Shown here: positions 42,530 to 51,012 of the stretch, piece by piece
Position numbering within the stretch: the stretch's first letter is position 1
How the letters are laid out: each line of letters starts with the position of its first letter
Origin: Oreohelix idahoensis
Taxonomy: Eukaryota; Mollusca; Gastropoda; Stylommatophora; Oreohelicidae
DNA: 64,000 nucleotides
Reading direction: 5' to 3'
Assembly (NCBI GenBank): GCA_024509875.1
Contig: JAMPIV010017578.1
Span: forward strand, 78,411-142,410
Program-made: the position numbers and the translations under genes
The notes under the pieces: model-generated
Told to the model about the DNA's origin: nothing
Database searches by the model: none
Seen by the model: only the letters and a program-made list of their open reading frames with translations

Positions 42530-44073
42530 TACTTGTTCCTTGAAGCTGATAAGGGATATACATCATCCCAATTGTTCTCTTTATCACTCTTATGGACTCT
42601 GTTGTACTGTTTTTAGTTTTGGAGGAAAAGTTTATTCACTTGAGGGGATTGTCCTAGAAAATATGCAGTAATGATAAGTTGCTCCAGGCCAGATATATCA
42701 CTTATCTGTGCCTGGGATTCATAATGATTGCAGTCTATTTGGCCACACACTTCAGACCCTCTGGTCTACAATCTCTCTCTTAACAGCTGTTGTCAGAGAT
42801 GACTTGTTCTAGTGCTGAATATTTCTGACAGCATCAGCCAAGTACCAGCAGGAAACCCCACATAGAAAGGAATTAACACAGGTTACGACGAATAAGGCAC
42901 TAGAGAATGGCACATATCTAGATTTGCCCACTGTTTCAGACTGCTTTCGGTCGATTTAATTTATAAACCACAGCACAAGTCTGACATCGCTCCTGCTCTT
43001 ATGAAAATCTTTTGAAACTGGCAACGAGCAGCGTACTATTTCGTTCAATTCAAATGCTTCGACCAATCGCTCAAAGCCTAACTATATTTTGAATGAATTT
43101 AAAAAAAAAATTATCCCATTTACTACGCGTTACTATCAACAACTAGATTCGTATGTATAGTTTAGCCAATCACACCTCGGCTTGCTTTAAATTCTAGCCA
43201 ATCTTTTACTCCGTACTATTTCAGCTTTCGTTCCTCTACGTGTTTTCAAAAACATCATGCCATTTTATCTAATAGATATGACCAGACGATGCCAGTTTCC
43301 ATATGTTTTATACCAATATTTTAGTATCTAATGGACCATTTTGATAATTTATTATATATTCCAAGTCCACTAGTCTTAAGGTACCCAATTATATGATTAT
43401 CATGAGAACAAATGGCCCATTTAAAATTCCTGTCTTTTATCGATCTCAGTTGTTTATTTTTAACATCCACTGTCCGCATCCTTTTTAACTGTTCTGTCAG
43501 GATTTCAGACGTAAACCAGTATTGTGTCATGTTTCCTAATAAGCGTTTTTCAGGTTTTTAAACCTAACTCTCGTATGGGTAGTGTTTTTTATCACTGTCG
43601 ATTTGAAAAAAAGTTAGTGCTTCTGGCCTTTCGCGCGTGATGGCATTAATTGTATCGCGAGACGCGGGTTAGTGTTGCATGCGTTCCGGCTTTCAGCCCT
43701 CCCTCTCTCTATCCTAATTCCATCTGTCCTTTCGTTTATGGTAACGTAGTGTAATTAATGCTAGTATTAATTTAGGTCATTAATCAGCTTGCGTATCTCA
43801 AGGCTTTTCTTAGAAATGCAGTACACGTTTTATTGTAGAAAGCGTGTATTGATGCAGTAGGCTTTACTATCAACGTGAAAGCGTGAGAATATGCAGACGA
43901 AGCATAAAAAGGGGTTTTTATTGTTCAACTAGCACGACGTTCTATTAACACAGGCGTACGCTATTGGAAAGCACGGGTCTTTAACCATTTCTCTATCCTT
44001 TTATTGAATTTATTCGTTAGGCTTTACATGTACCTTTTAATTTATATATGTGTATTTAGAATGTCTCACGACA
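42530..44073 (-). repeat. 5' LTR of element 2, second part
   Basis: Resumes the LTR of element 2 at TACTTGTTCC and ends CACGACA before the target copy GAGGT (44,074-44,078). It carries about eight substitutions relative to the left LTR. Confidence 0.94.
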
Positions 44074-44078
44074 GAGGT

Positions 44079-44639
44079 ACAGTAAAATGTTGGTTATTTT
44101 AAGAAAAACTAAACTAACAAAACAATCCCCTGTGCGTCACCAGAGGACTCTGAGGTGACAACGGAAAATGAAATGAACGTGGTTAACTAAAACAATGTTG
44201 AAATCCTCTAGATCAAGGGGTAGGCAGCCCTTGAACTGTAAGATCCTCGTGAGAAACACTGAACTCTCTTATGTCTGTTTTCATAATATCTTGATTTTGA
44301 AATCCGTTAGGCCTTTATGTAATTTTCAACCCTGCCACGATCATTCCAGCAGTTGAAAATTCAAACTAAACAACGTGTTAGCATATGTTAGATTCGCTTC
44401 AAGGAGAGTTTCTTAACCTGTGATCTATGAACTTTTTAAATATATATATATATTTTTTTTTTGGGGGGGGGGGCGTGGGTGGTGGGGGGGGGGGGGTGGG
44501 GGGTGGGGCGGGGGGGGGGGGTGGGGGGGGTTTTGGGTTGCAGTGAATGGATGCTAGTGGGTCTGTGTACATAATTAAAATTTGACATTTTTTTAATTAT
44601 TATGCTTATATGTACATTATTACCAAGATGGCGTACATG
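44079..44639. other. unassigned AT-rich sequence with G-rich tract
   Basis: No gene. A (TA)n/T tract at 44,440-44,462 is followed by a G-rich stretch at 44,463-44,539 with runs of 8-14 G, able in principle to form G-quadruplexes. Confidence 0.6.
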
Positions 44640-45063
44640 ACCTTCATCGAACAATCAAAGGGGTTCCATGGCCTTCATCGGACAATGAAAGGGGTCTATA
44701 GGCTTCATCAGACAATCAAAGAAGTCCATAGGCTTCATCGGACAATCAAAAGCGTCCATAACCTTCATCGGACAATCAAAAGCGTCCATAACCTTCATCG
44801 GACAATCAAAAGCGTCCATAACCTTCATCGGGCAATCAAAAGCGTCCATAACCTTCATCGGACAATTAAAGAGGTCCCTAACCTTCATCGGACAATTAAA
44901 GAGGTCCATAACCTTCATCGGACATTCAATGAGGTACATAGTCTTCATCGGACAATCAAAAGGATCCATAGTCTTCATCAAACAATCAAAGAGATCCATA
45001 ATCTTCATCAGACAGTCAAATGGGTCCATAAACTTCATCAGACAATCAAATGGGTTCATGGAA
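44640..45063 (+). repeat. 30-bp minisatellite, about 14 copies
   Basis: Unit approximately AATCAAAAGCGTCCATAACC then TTCATCGGAC, 30 bp. Because 30 is a multiple of three and the unit lacks stops, long frames exist on both strands (decapeptide TIKSVHNLHR on the plus strand). The unit is shared with 18,327-18,728. Confidence 0.92.
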
Positions 45064-45124
45064 GGACAAAAAAAGTTAATAAATCCTGGTTTAATGGAAC
45101 AGATCGTGTTATTAGTTCACGAAT

Positions 45125-45130
45125 AAAAAA

Positions 45131-45161
<31 letters not shown>
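45125..45161 (+). repeat. poly-A tract
   Basis: About 37 bp almost purely A (with a few T near the start), directly before a LINE tail fragment. Confidence 0.85.
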
Positions 45162-45164
<3 letters not shown>

Positions 45165-45317
45165 ACTTGGAGAAAAGAGCTGGAGAGAGAAGTGAAAATG
45201 AAGAGGTAGACATGAAAAGAATTTGAGCTGTTCCAACAGGATGACTCGGCATGTATTGAAGGCCTATGCTTCTCGAGGAACTAATGGATACCGGCTGATT
45301 GATTGATTGATTGATTC
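45165..45317 (+). mobile_element. LINE 3' tail fragment with (TTGA)n
   Basis: Reads CTTGGAGAAAAGAGCTGG, then GAATTTGAGCTG, GGCATGTATTGAAGG, CTTCTCGAGGAACT, and ends in four to five TGAT repeats. The same order of motifs occurs at 17,682-18,241 and 45,624-45,906. Tetranucleotide tails are typical of some LINE 3' ends. Confidence 0.5.
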
Positions 45318-45428
45318 TTAAGGCCACGAATAGTTTGCGATACTTGTTAAATAATTAGATATAATGTTAGTTGCAATCATAGTCTATCTATAGTAAGAAA
45401 AATGGAAATGCTTTTATGCCTTACTGTC

Positions 45429-45431
<3 letters not shown>

Positions 45432-45496
<65 letters not shown>
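45432..45496 (+). repeat. (CT)n microsatellite
   Basis: About 32 uninterrupted CT dinucleotides. Confidence 0.97.
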
Positions 45497-45499
<3 letters not shown>

Positions 45500-45623
45500 G
45501 CTTCCTCGGGAAATCGTAAATAACGAGTAATATGAGATGTTGCAATAGGCCAACCAACATCATCGTGTAAAACTATTTGCTACATGAACAAACACTGCAA
45601 GAACACATGAAAACTTCGGTATA

Positions 45624-45906
45624 GACTACCCGGGGGATGATTGCCTTAGCGGTTTCATGCTGAAAATGGAGTTAATAAAAAAAGATATAGCCGTAAGAAA
45701 GGTACAAAGATACGAGAAACACATGGAGGAGATGAAAACTGGAGGCAGAAAATAAAAGGGATGAAGAAGTCGTGAAATGAGGAACTGATAGCGCTGGACT
45801 GGAGGACCTAGCGTTAGTTTGTTAAAGCACTATACTCCTTGGGGAGGTGATGGGTAATGATTGTGAAGATGATAGTATCAAATAATAAACATCAAGCCTA
45901 CCTTTT
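45624..45906 (+). repeat. 283-bp duplication left of element 4 (LINE tail)
   Basis: Starts GACTACCCGGGGGATG and ends CCTACCTTTT, exactly at the 5' LTR of element 4. Identical by eye to 54,957-55,239. It contains a LINE tail like those at 18,115 and 45,165 (ACACATGGAGGAGATG, GAACTGATAGCG, CTCCTTGGGGAGG). Confidence 0.95.
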
Positions 45907-48317
45907 TGTCATGAAATATTCTAATCCACATATATAAATTATTAGGTAAATATAAAGCCTAACAAATAAAATTAATAAAGAGAAGAGCAATGGGAAAATG
46001 ACAGTGCTGTCACAAGGAATGTACTCGAAATCCCCCTTGTTTTCTGCTTCGTCTGCAAATTGTAACGCTTTCACGTTGATAGTAAAAGCTTACTGTGTTA
46101 TACCCGCTTTCTTCAATGAAACGTGTGCTGTATTTCTTGGAAAAACATTAAGAGGCAGACTGCGTAATGACCTAAATTTTAAATTCCATTCATGTCTTTT
46201 TCTACATTACGTTACCAAAACGAACGAACAGTTGGACTAAAGGATAGCGAGAAGGGAGAGGAAGCCGAACACTAAACACGCTTCGCGCGATACGCAAATG
46301 CTGCCATCACGCGTGTAAGTCTACATGCACTAACTTTTTCAGACGGACAGTGATAAAATACACTACCCTTTCCCAGAGTTAGGTTTATAAATCATAACAG
46401 ACTCTTATTAGAAAAGATAACATTAGATGGGTTTACGTTTGAACACATAACAGTACCCAGACAGCACATCTTCCAAACAGGAGGTAGAAGAAGAAATTGC
46501 ATATTTTGAACGCAGCCACGTAGCTCCTTTAAATTAGTAATTTTGGGTTCCTTAGGGCTTGCTGACAAATAATATGTAAAACGTTACGCAAATAGTCCAG
46601 GAATTAATAAATTATACCCAAAATAAAATATTGGGGGTGCCTGACAGCATAAAATCATTTCTGCTCATAAGATTTTTTTTTTAACGTGTTTGAAAAAAAT
46701 TTACGTTACAGAAATAGCCTACCATGTAAACTTCAAATTGATTGGAGCGCAACAAATGAAAGCCTAACCACGATTGGTCGGGCTATAAATACTATCTTGG
46801 TTGTTAGGGGAGACGGGAAAAGATAACATTTTTTCAAACACTTGTCGAAACGGGGCTCATTGGTCAGACTCGCTGATATACACACTTGGGAGCGTTAGTT
46901 CGAAACCACTTGTTTAAATACACTTGATAAAGCATCAGTGCGTTGAAGCCAGCATATATTTGGCTACATTAAAAGCCTGGAAGATAAGCAGAAGGAAATT
47001 TGTGCCAGTTTGTGCCAGAATTCATTGCTAATCAACGTATCTGTGTTATTCGTATGAATTGTGGTAAGCTTGAACCATTTAATATCTTTTAATGAAAATT
47101 GAATGTGAATTGTTGATTTATGCCTGTATATATATGTGTAGTTCAGTGGCAAACGTGAGGTAAAGCCTAAAATGCTCCAGCCTGAACAGAGGGTGTCGGA
47201 GAGAAGTAAAACGGCATGGAATGGCCAAACAGTACACTGACACCTGGATGATTGACTAGAAAGAAATAATGCTGGAAGTGCAGAGGCGTAGTAACCATTA
47301 AGAAGGGTAATGCTGGTATAAAGTATTTCAGATGAAGCTGACTGTTGGCCTAACGCTCTGAACGCAATGTTTGTGCTGTATTGTGATCAGTGTAAAAGAG
47401 AATATAAATTAGTTATGAAGTAGAAGGTACATCCTTCTTGATTTCAGGGACAGTGGTCTTGATGGTACTGAGCAGCATCTGGTCAGAGATTTGCTGAATC
47501 CAGAGTCGGACAGCATACTCCTTGGTCTTTTTAGCTATCAGTGAGGTGTCTCCTGAGCCCAGAGGAGAATTCGAGCAGAGGAGTCCTTTCCTGCCGCCAT
47601 CACTCAAGATAAGCAGAGTTGGCCAGCTGAGCTCAACATTATGCCCCCTCATCTTGAAATAACTTTATAAAAATACTATTCAGAGGGGAATTTACTTGTC
47701 TTAAAATCAGGAACTTTGAACATCTCAAATACTGGTCCCTAAAGACAAACTATTGAAGTCATGATGACAAATACCAACAGAGCTTGAACAAAACAAAACC
47801 AGTATTACCTCATTTTACTACTACACAACTGACACACATAGAACATTTGTAATAATATATGTCACTACAATATTCATATTAAATACATTCTGTACATAAC
47901 TTGTAATTTAAATTGATTGTGATTCCTGGTTCCCTTGTAGTTGAATCAGGACACATATTCATTCATGCTAGTAATGAATACATATTGTTATTTGAACCGT
48001 TACGAGTGACTTCTTTAAGCTATTCTCATAGAGTGTTATATGTATGTGAGTGTCACAGTGTTGTTAAGAGTAGTGGATTAAATTAAATTGTTTATCTGTC
48101 TGTTGTTGTGACTTACACTTCACCATACTCATACCCTAGACACATAACGTAGCATCACACTATTCCAGAATAATTCTGACTGAGATATATAGATATGTGG
48201 TAGCAAGTAAGGTTATCTATAATACACTACTCTTAATAGATATAGATACCTTCACAGCTGATCTCAGTCAGTACACTAAGTTCCCTATAAGTATTTATAA
48301 CATCCCACTTCACCACA
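45907..48317 (+). repeat. 5' LTR of element 4
   Basis: A 2,411-bp LTR, TGTCATGAAA...TCACCACA. It contains a 79-codon antisense frame at 47,413-47,652 that is GC-richer than its surroundings. Confidence 0.94.
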
Positions 48318-48322
48318 TATAT

Positions 48323-48342
48323 TGGGGTCTCGCTCTTGGGAT
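48323..48342 (+). other. probable primer-binding site of element 4
   Basis: TGGGGTCTCGCTCTTGGGAT, 5 nt after the LTR. It resembles the tRNA-Pro site of element 2 (TGGGG, CTCG, GGGAT) with changes and two extra bases, and would pair poorly. This may be decay or a different primer. Confidence 0.5.
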
Positions 48343-48509
48343 TTTGAATCTTTAACTATTAAAAATATTGGGGGTAATTCACTTCAGGGAATATAAGAAT
48401 TAAAAGGTATCCTTGGGTGGAATTAAATAAGGTTGAGCTCACGGTGCCTGTGTTGTCCATTAGAGATTGAATTGTTGGTTAGACATTGTATAAATTTACA
48501 TAATAGACA

Positions 48510-49187
48510 ATGGCGGACCTGGCCAAATTTCGATCTGCTGCGGTTCAGACTGCAAAAGAGTTAGGATTAGATGGGCAAGTTATGGTTGCCTATGTCACGA
48601 CGGAATGTGACAAATTTATTGAACGCGAAGAAAGAAGGTTTGAAGCCGAAAGAAAGTTAGAGGCTGACAGGGAAATTAAGAAGTTACAATTTGAAGCTGA
48701 GGCTGAGACTAAGAGGTTGCAAGCTGAGGCTGAGACTAAGAGGTTGCAGATTGAGGCTGACAAAGAGGCTAAAGCATTGGAAGCCGAGGAAAGAAGACAA
48801 GCTGCAGAAAGAGAAGAGAAGAAATTAGCTGCAGAAAGAGAAGAGAAGAGATTAGCTGCAGAGAGGGAAGCAGAAAAGGAGGAGAAGAGATTACAAAGGG
48901 AACATGAGTTACGACTAAGGGAGTTTGAGTTTCAAGGCCATGCTCCTGAAAATGGTGCCAGTCCCTTTGCCTCTGATGCTACGGTTACTCAGGGAGCCTC
49001 AACCTCAGCTATGAATTTTCATTTAGATCATTTTGTTGAGAAAGACGATGATATTGAGAGCTATATAAATAGGTACGAACTATTAGCTACCACGTATGGG
49101 TTAGAGAGAGAAAGGTGGAGCTTAAAGTTATCTCAGGGACTTCGTGGGGCAGCTTATGAAGTTTTTGCAAAAAATGAGCAGAGGTGA
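48510..49187 (+). CDS. gag: Gag N-terminus of element 4
   Basis: 225 codons from MADLAKFRSAAVQTAKELGL. A Glu/Arg/Lys coiled coil spans about 35-145, with tandem EAETKRLQ units near 63-82, then the first part of the capsid-like domain (MNFHLDHFVEKDDDIESY). The frame is lost at an A6 run near 49,171-49,176, one base longer overall than the same place in element 2. The rest of Gag continues in the next frame. Confidence 0.88.
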   Translation: MADLAKFRSAAVQTAKELGLDGQVMVAYVTTECDKFIEREERRFEAERKLEADREIKKLQFEAEAETKRLQAEAETKRLQIEADKEAKALEAEERRQAAEREEKKLAAEREEKRLAAEREAEKEEKRLQREHELRLREFEFQGHAPENGASPFASDATVTQGASTSAMNFHLDHFVEKDDDIESYINRYELLATTYGLERERWSLKLSQGLRGAAYEVFAKNEQR

Positions 49188-49944
49188 TCAGGAAAATTAT
49201 GACATGCTAAAGCAGGCTCTTTTGTTAAGGTATGAAAAGAATGCAGAGTTTTACAGGAAAAAATTTAGGAATGCTAAACTACTGTCAGGTGAAACCTATC
49301 ACCAGTTCTCTGCACGCATAGAGACATACTTGGAGAAATGGACTTCTCTGGGGAAAACCCAAGATCTTAAGGAAATGGTCCTTATAGAGCAACTAAGAGA
49401 GTCCATGGCTCCAGACCTGAGAAAGTTTCTCATGGAACAAGGTGCAGAGAGGCTGGGTGAGTTGCTAAATGTTGCTGAAAGGTATCAAGCAGCTCAAGCA
49501 GAGGTAACAGGTAATAAAAAGAAACAGGTGGATAACTTTAGGGCACCACAGAACTTTAATAAATTTGATCCTAGGGATCAAAATAAAGGTAAGCACCAAT
49601 TTGATAGGCCACGGTATGAAAATAAAAATAAATTCCCACAATTCGATGAAAGGAAATATAATGAAAGAAAATCTTTCAACCAAGGAAAAAGGTGGTGTAA
49701 GAATTGTCAGATGGACAATCATGACACTGACCGTTGCAGAAGGAAACCTGTGTATATGGCAACCCTTCAGGTCAGGTCGACCTCAAGACAGGAGGAGGAT
49801 ATTATGTTGGATACCACTCCAGAAGAGATGAGGAAGGCACAGGCTGGGGATAAAAACACTCAAGCCTTGTTTCAGAAAATTGTCAACTTGTCATACAACT
49901 CCAGGCAAGGGAGATTTTTACATGAAAAACAAGTTGATGTATAG
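49144..49944 (+). CDS. gag: Gag C-terminus of element 4 with CCHC knuckle; protease deleted
   Basis: 266 codons. Capsid helices run to about 120, then a basic Asn/Lys/Phe/Asp-rich linker, and a CCHC knuckle at Cys185, Cys188, His193, Cys198. Directly after CRRKP the sequence jumps to the region preceding integrase (MATLQVRS), so about 125 residues present in element 2, including the protease DTG, are missing. A one-base difference in an A5 run near 49,853-49,857 then shifts the frame, and the product ends after an out-of-frame tail. Confidence 0.85.
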   Translation: MGQLMKFLQKMSRGDQENYDMLKQALLLRYEKNAEFYRKKFRNAKLLSGETYHQFSARIETYLEKWTSLGKTQDLKEMVLIEQLRESMAPDLRKFLMEQGAERLGELLNVAERYQAAQAEVTGNKKKQVDNFRAPQNFNKFDPRDQNKGKHQFDRPRYENKNKFPQFDERKYNERKSFNQGKRWCKNCQMDNHDTDRCRRKPVYMATLQVRSTSRQEEDIMLDTTPEEMRKAQAGDKNTQALFQKIVNLSYNSRQGRFLHEKQVDV

Positions 49945-50566
49945 GAAGACTGGAGCTAGATCCAAAGGTCAGGGACAGCTGGTTCTTCCAAAAAGATATA
50001 GGACAGAATTAATAAGGAGCCTACATGTGAAACCAGATGGGGACCATGAGAAGATAGGTACCATCATTCAAAAGGTGGCTCACAATTATTATTGGCCCAA
50101 AGCAAGATGGGACATTGAGAACTTTGTAGAAAGGTGTAGCATAGCACATGAGGGAACACCCACAAGTGGGAACATGGATCAGGACCTGGACACGCCACGA
50201 GGCAAAATTAGGCCTGACAATAAAAAGAAATATAGATTTGATAAAGTGGACCAAATGGAATGGGAAGCCCCTTTTCACGGACAAGCTTCACTTAACTGTT
50301 TTACAATGGCCACTATGCGGAGAGTGCAAAGAGATGTCTTACCCCAGGATAAGCCGAAAATCCCTCAATCGGACTTAAACAAACTGGAGGAAGAGGATGT
50401 AGAGAGGAAATCTCTCATCAAGAATTTTAAGAGGGGAGAAAGCCCCAAAAGAAAAATTGGTAGCGGTCGTTTTGTGCATGAAAATTCTGGGAGGAAAAAT
50501 CATCACTATAAAGCTTCAAGTGGAAGAGACCATACCGGTGCATGGACAAATAGGTCCACACAATAA
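49880..50566 (+). CDS. rearranged integrase region of element 4
   Basis: 228 codons. Residues 7-90 match the integrase N-terminal zone of element 2 (TPPGKG-, MKNKL-YRK, GQGQLVLP) and keep His49, His56 and Cys86 of the zinc finger but not the last Cys. From about residue 91 to the end the protein is highly charged and unrelated to the DDE core it replaces; none of the three catalytic residues can be located. It stops before IKGPLEALLRTW, where similarity to element 2 resumes. It has no recognisable function and may be sequence from another source. Confidence 0.7.
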   Translation: MSTCHTTPGKGDFYMKNKLMYRKTGARSKGQGQLVLPKRYRTELIRSLHVKPDGDHEKIGTIIQKVAHNYYWPKARWDIENFVERCSIAHEGTPTSGNMDQDLDTPRGKIRPDNKKKYRFDKVDQMEWEAPFHGQASLNCFTMATMRRVQRDVLPQDKPKIPQSDLNKLEEEDVERKSLIKNFKRGESPKRKIGSGRFVHENSGRKNHHYKASSGRDHTGAWTNRSTQ

Positions 50567-51012
50567 AAGGTCCACTTGAAGCTTTGTTAAGAACGTGGAC
50601 TGATGAAAAGGCAGAGGAAAACATTACATCTTCATACCAATATGTGAATGAGCTGACCACTCGGTTAAAAACTGGCTGGAAACTTGCCAATGAAAATTTG
50701 AAACAAGCCAGGAAGAAACATGCTGCCTATTATAACAGGAAGGCGAAAGACAGAAATTTGGCTGTGGGAGAGAAGGTACTGCTTCTTTTGCCCGGGAGTC
50801 AGAATAAGTTACAAATTGGATGGCAGGGTCCATATACAGTTCTAGAGAAGGTGTCTAGAACAAATTATAAGATAGATAAGAAGGGGAAAGAAAAAAATCT
50901 ATCATGTGAATCTCCTGAAGAAATATTTGGAAAGAGAACATCAGGAAGAGACACACTTGTTGACCTTGTCCATCGCCATGGAGATGAAAAAGGAACCACT
51001 TTCATCATTTGA
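50567..51012 (+). CDS. integrase C-terminal GPY/F segment of element 4
   Basis: After the stop near 50,566 the sequence resumes as KGPLEALLRTWTDEKAEEN. The open part from 50,584 spans 142 codons, with the GPY motif at about 84-86 (QGPYTVLEKVS). The frame is lost at an A7 run near 50,891-50,897, where element 2 has A6, so the last 40 residues are out of frame. The real product would continue into RT. Confidence 0.8.

Larger units (their letters stand above)
23171..44073 (-). mobile_element. LTR retrotransposon, element 2 (family B, Gmr1-like), split by nested insertion
   Basis: Minus-strand element with left LTR 23,171-25,196, coding interior 25,197-29,995 and right LTR in two pieces, 29,996-30,479 and 42,530-44,073. 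The outer 5-bp target duplication is exact: GAGGT at 23,166-23,170 and 44,074-44,078. The 12,045-bp insert 30,480-42,524 separates the LTR pieces and is flanked by CTAAT. Joined, the right LTR would be about 2,028 bp against 2,026 bp for the left. The LTRs differ at roughly 11 positions by eye. Confidence 0.95.

Noticed and set aside
44610..45134. 174-codon plus-strand and 134-codon minus-strand frames with decapeptide repeats
   Set aside because: Both are translations of a 30-bp minisatellite whose period is a multiple of three.
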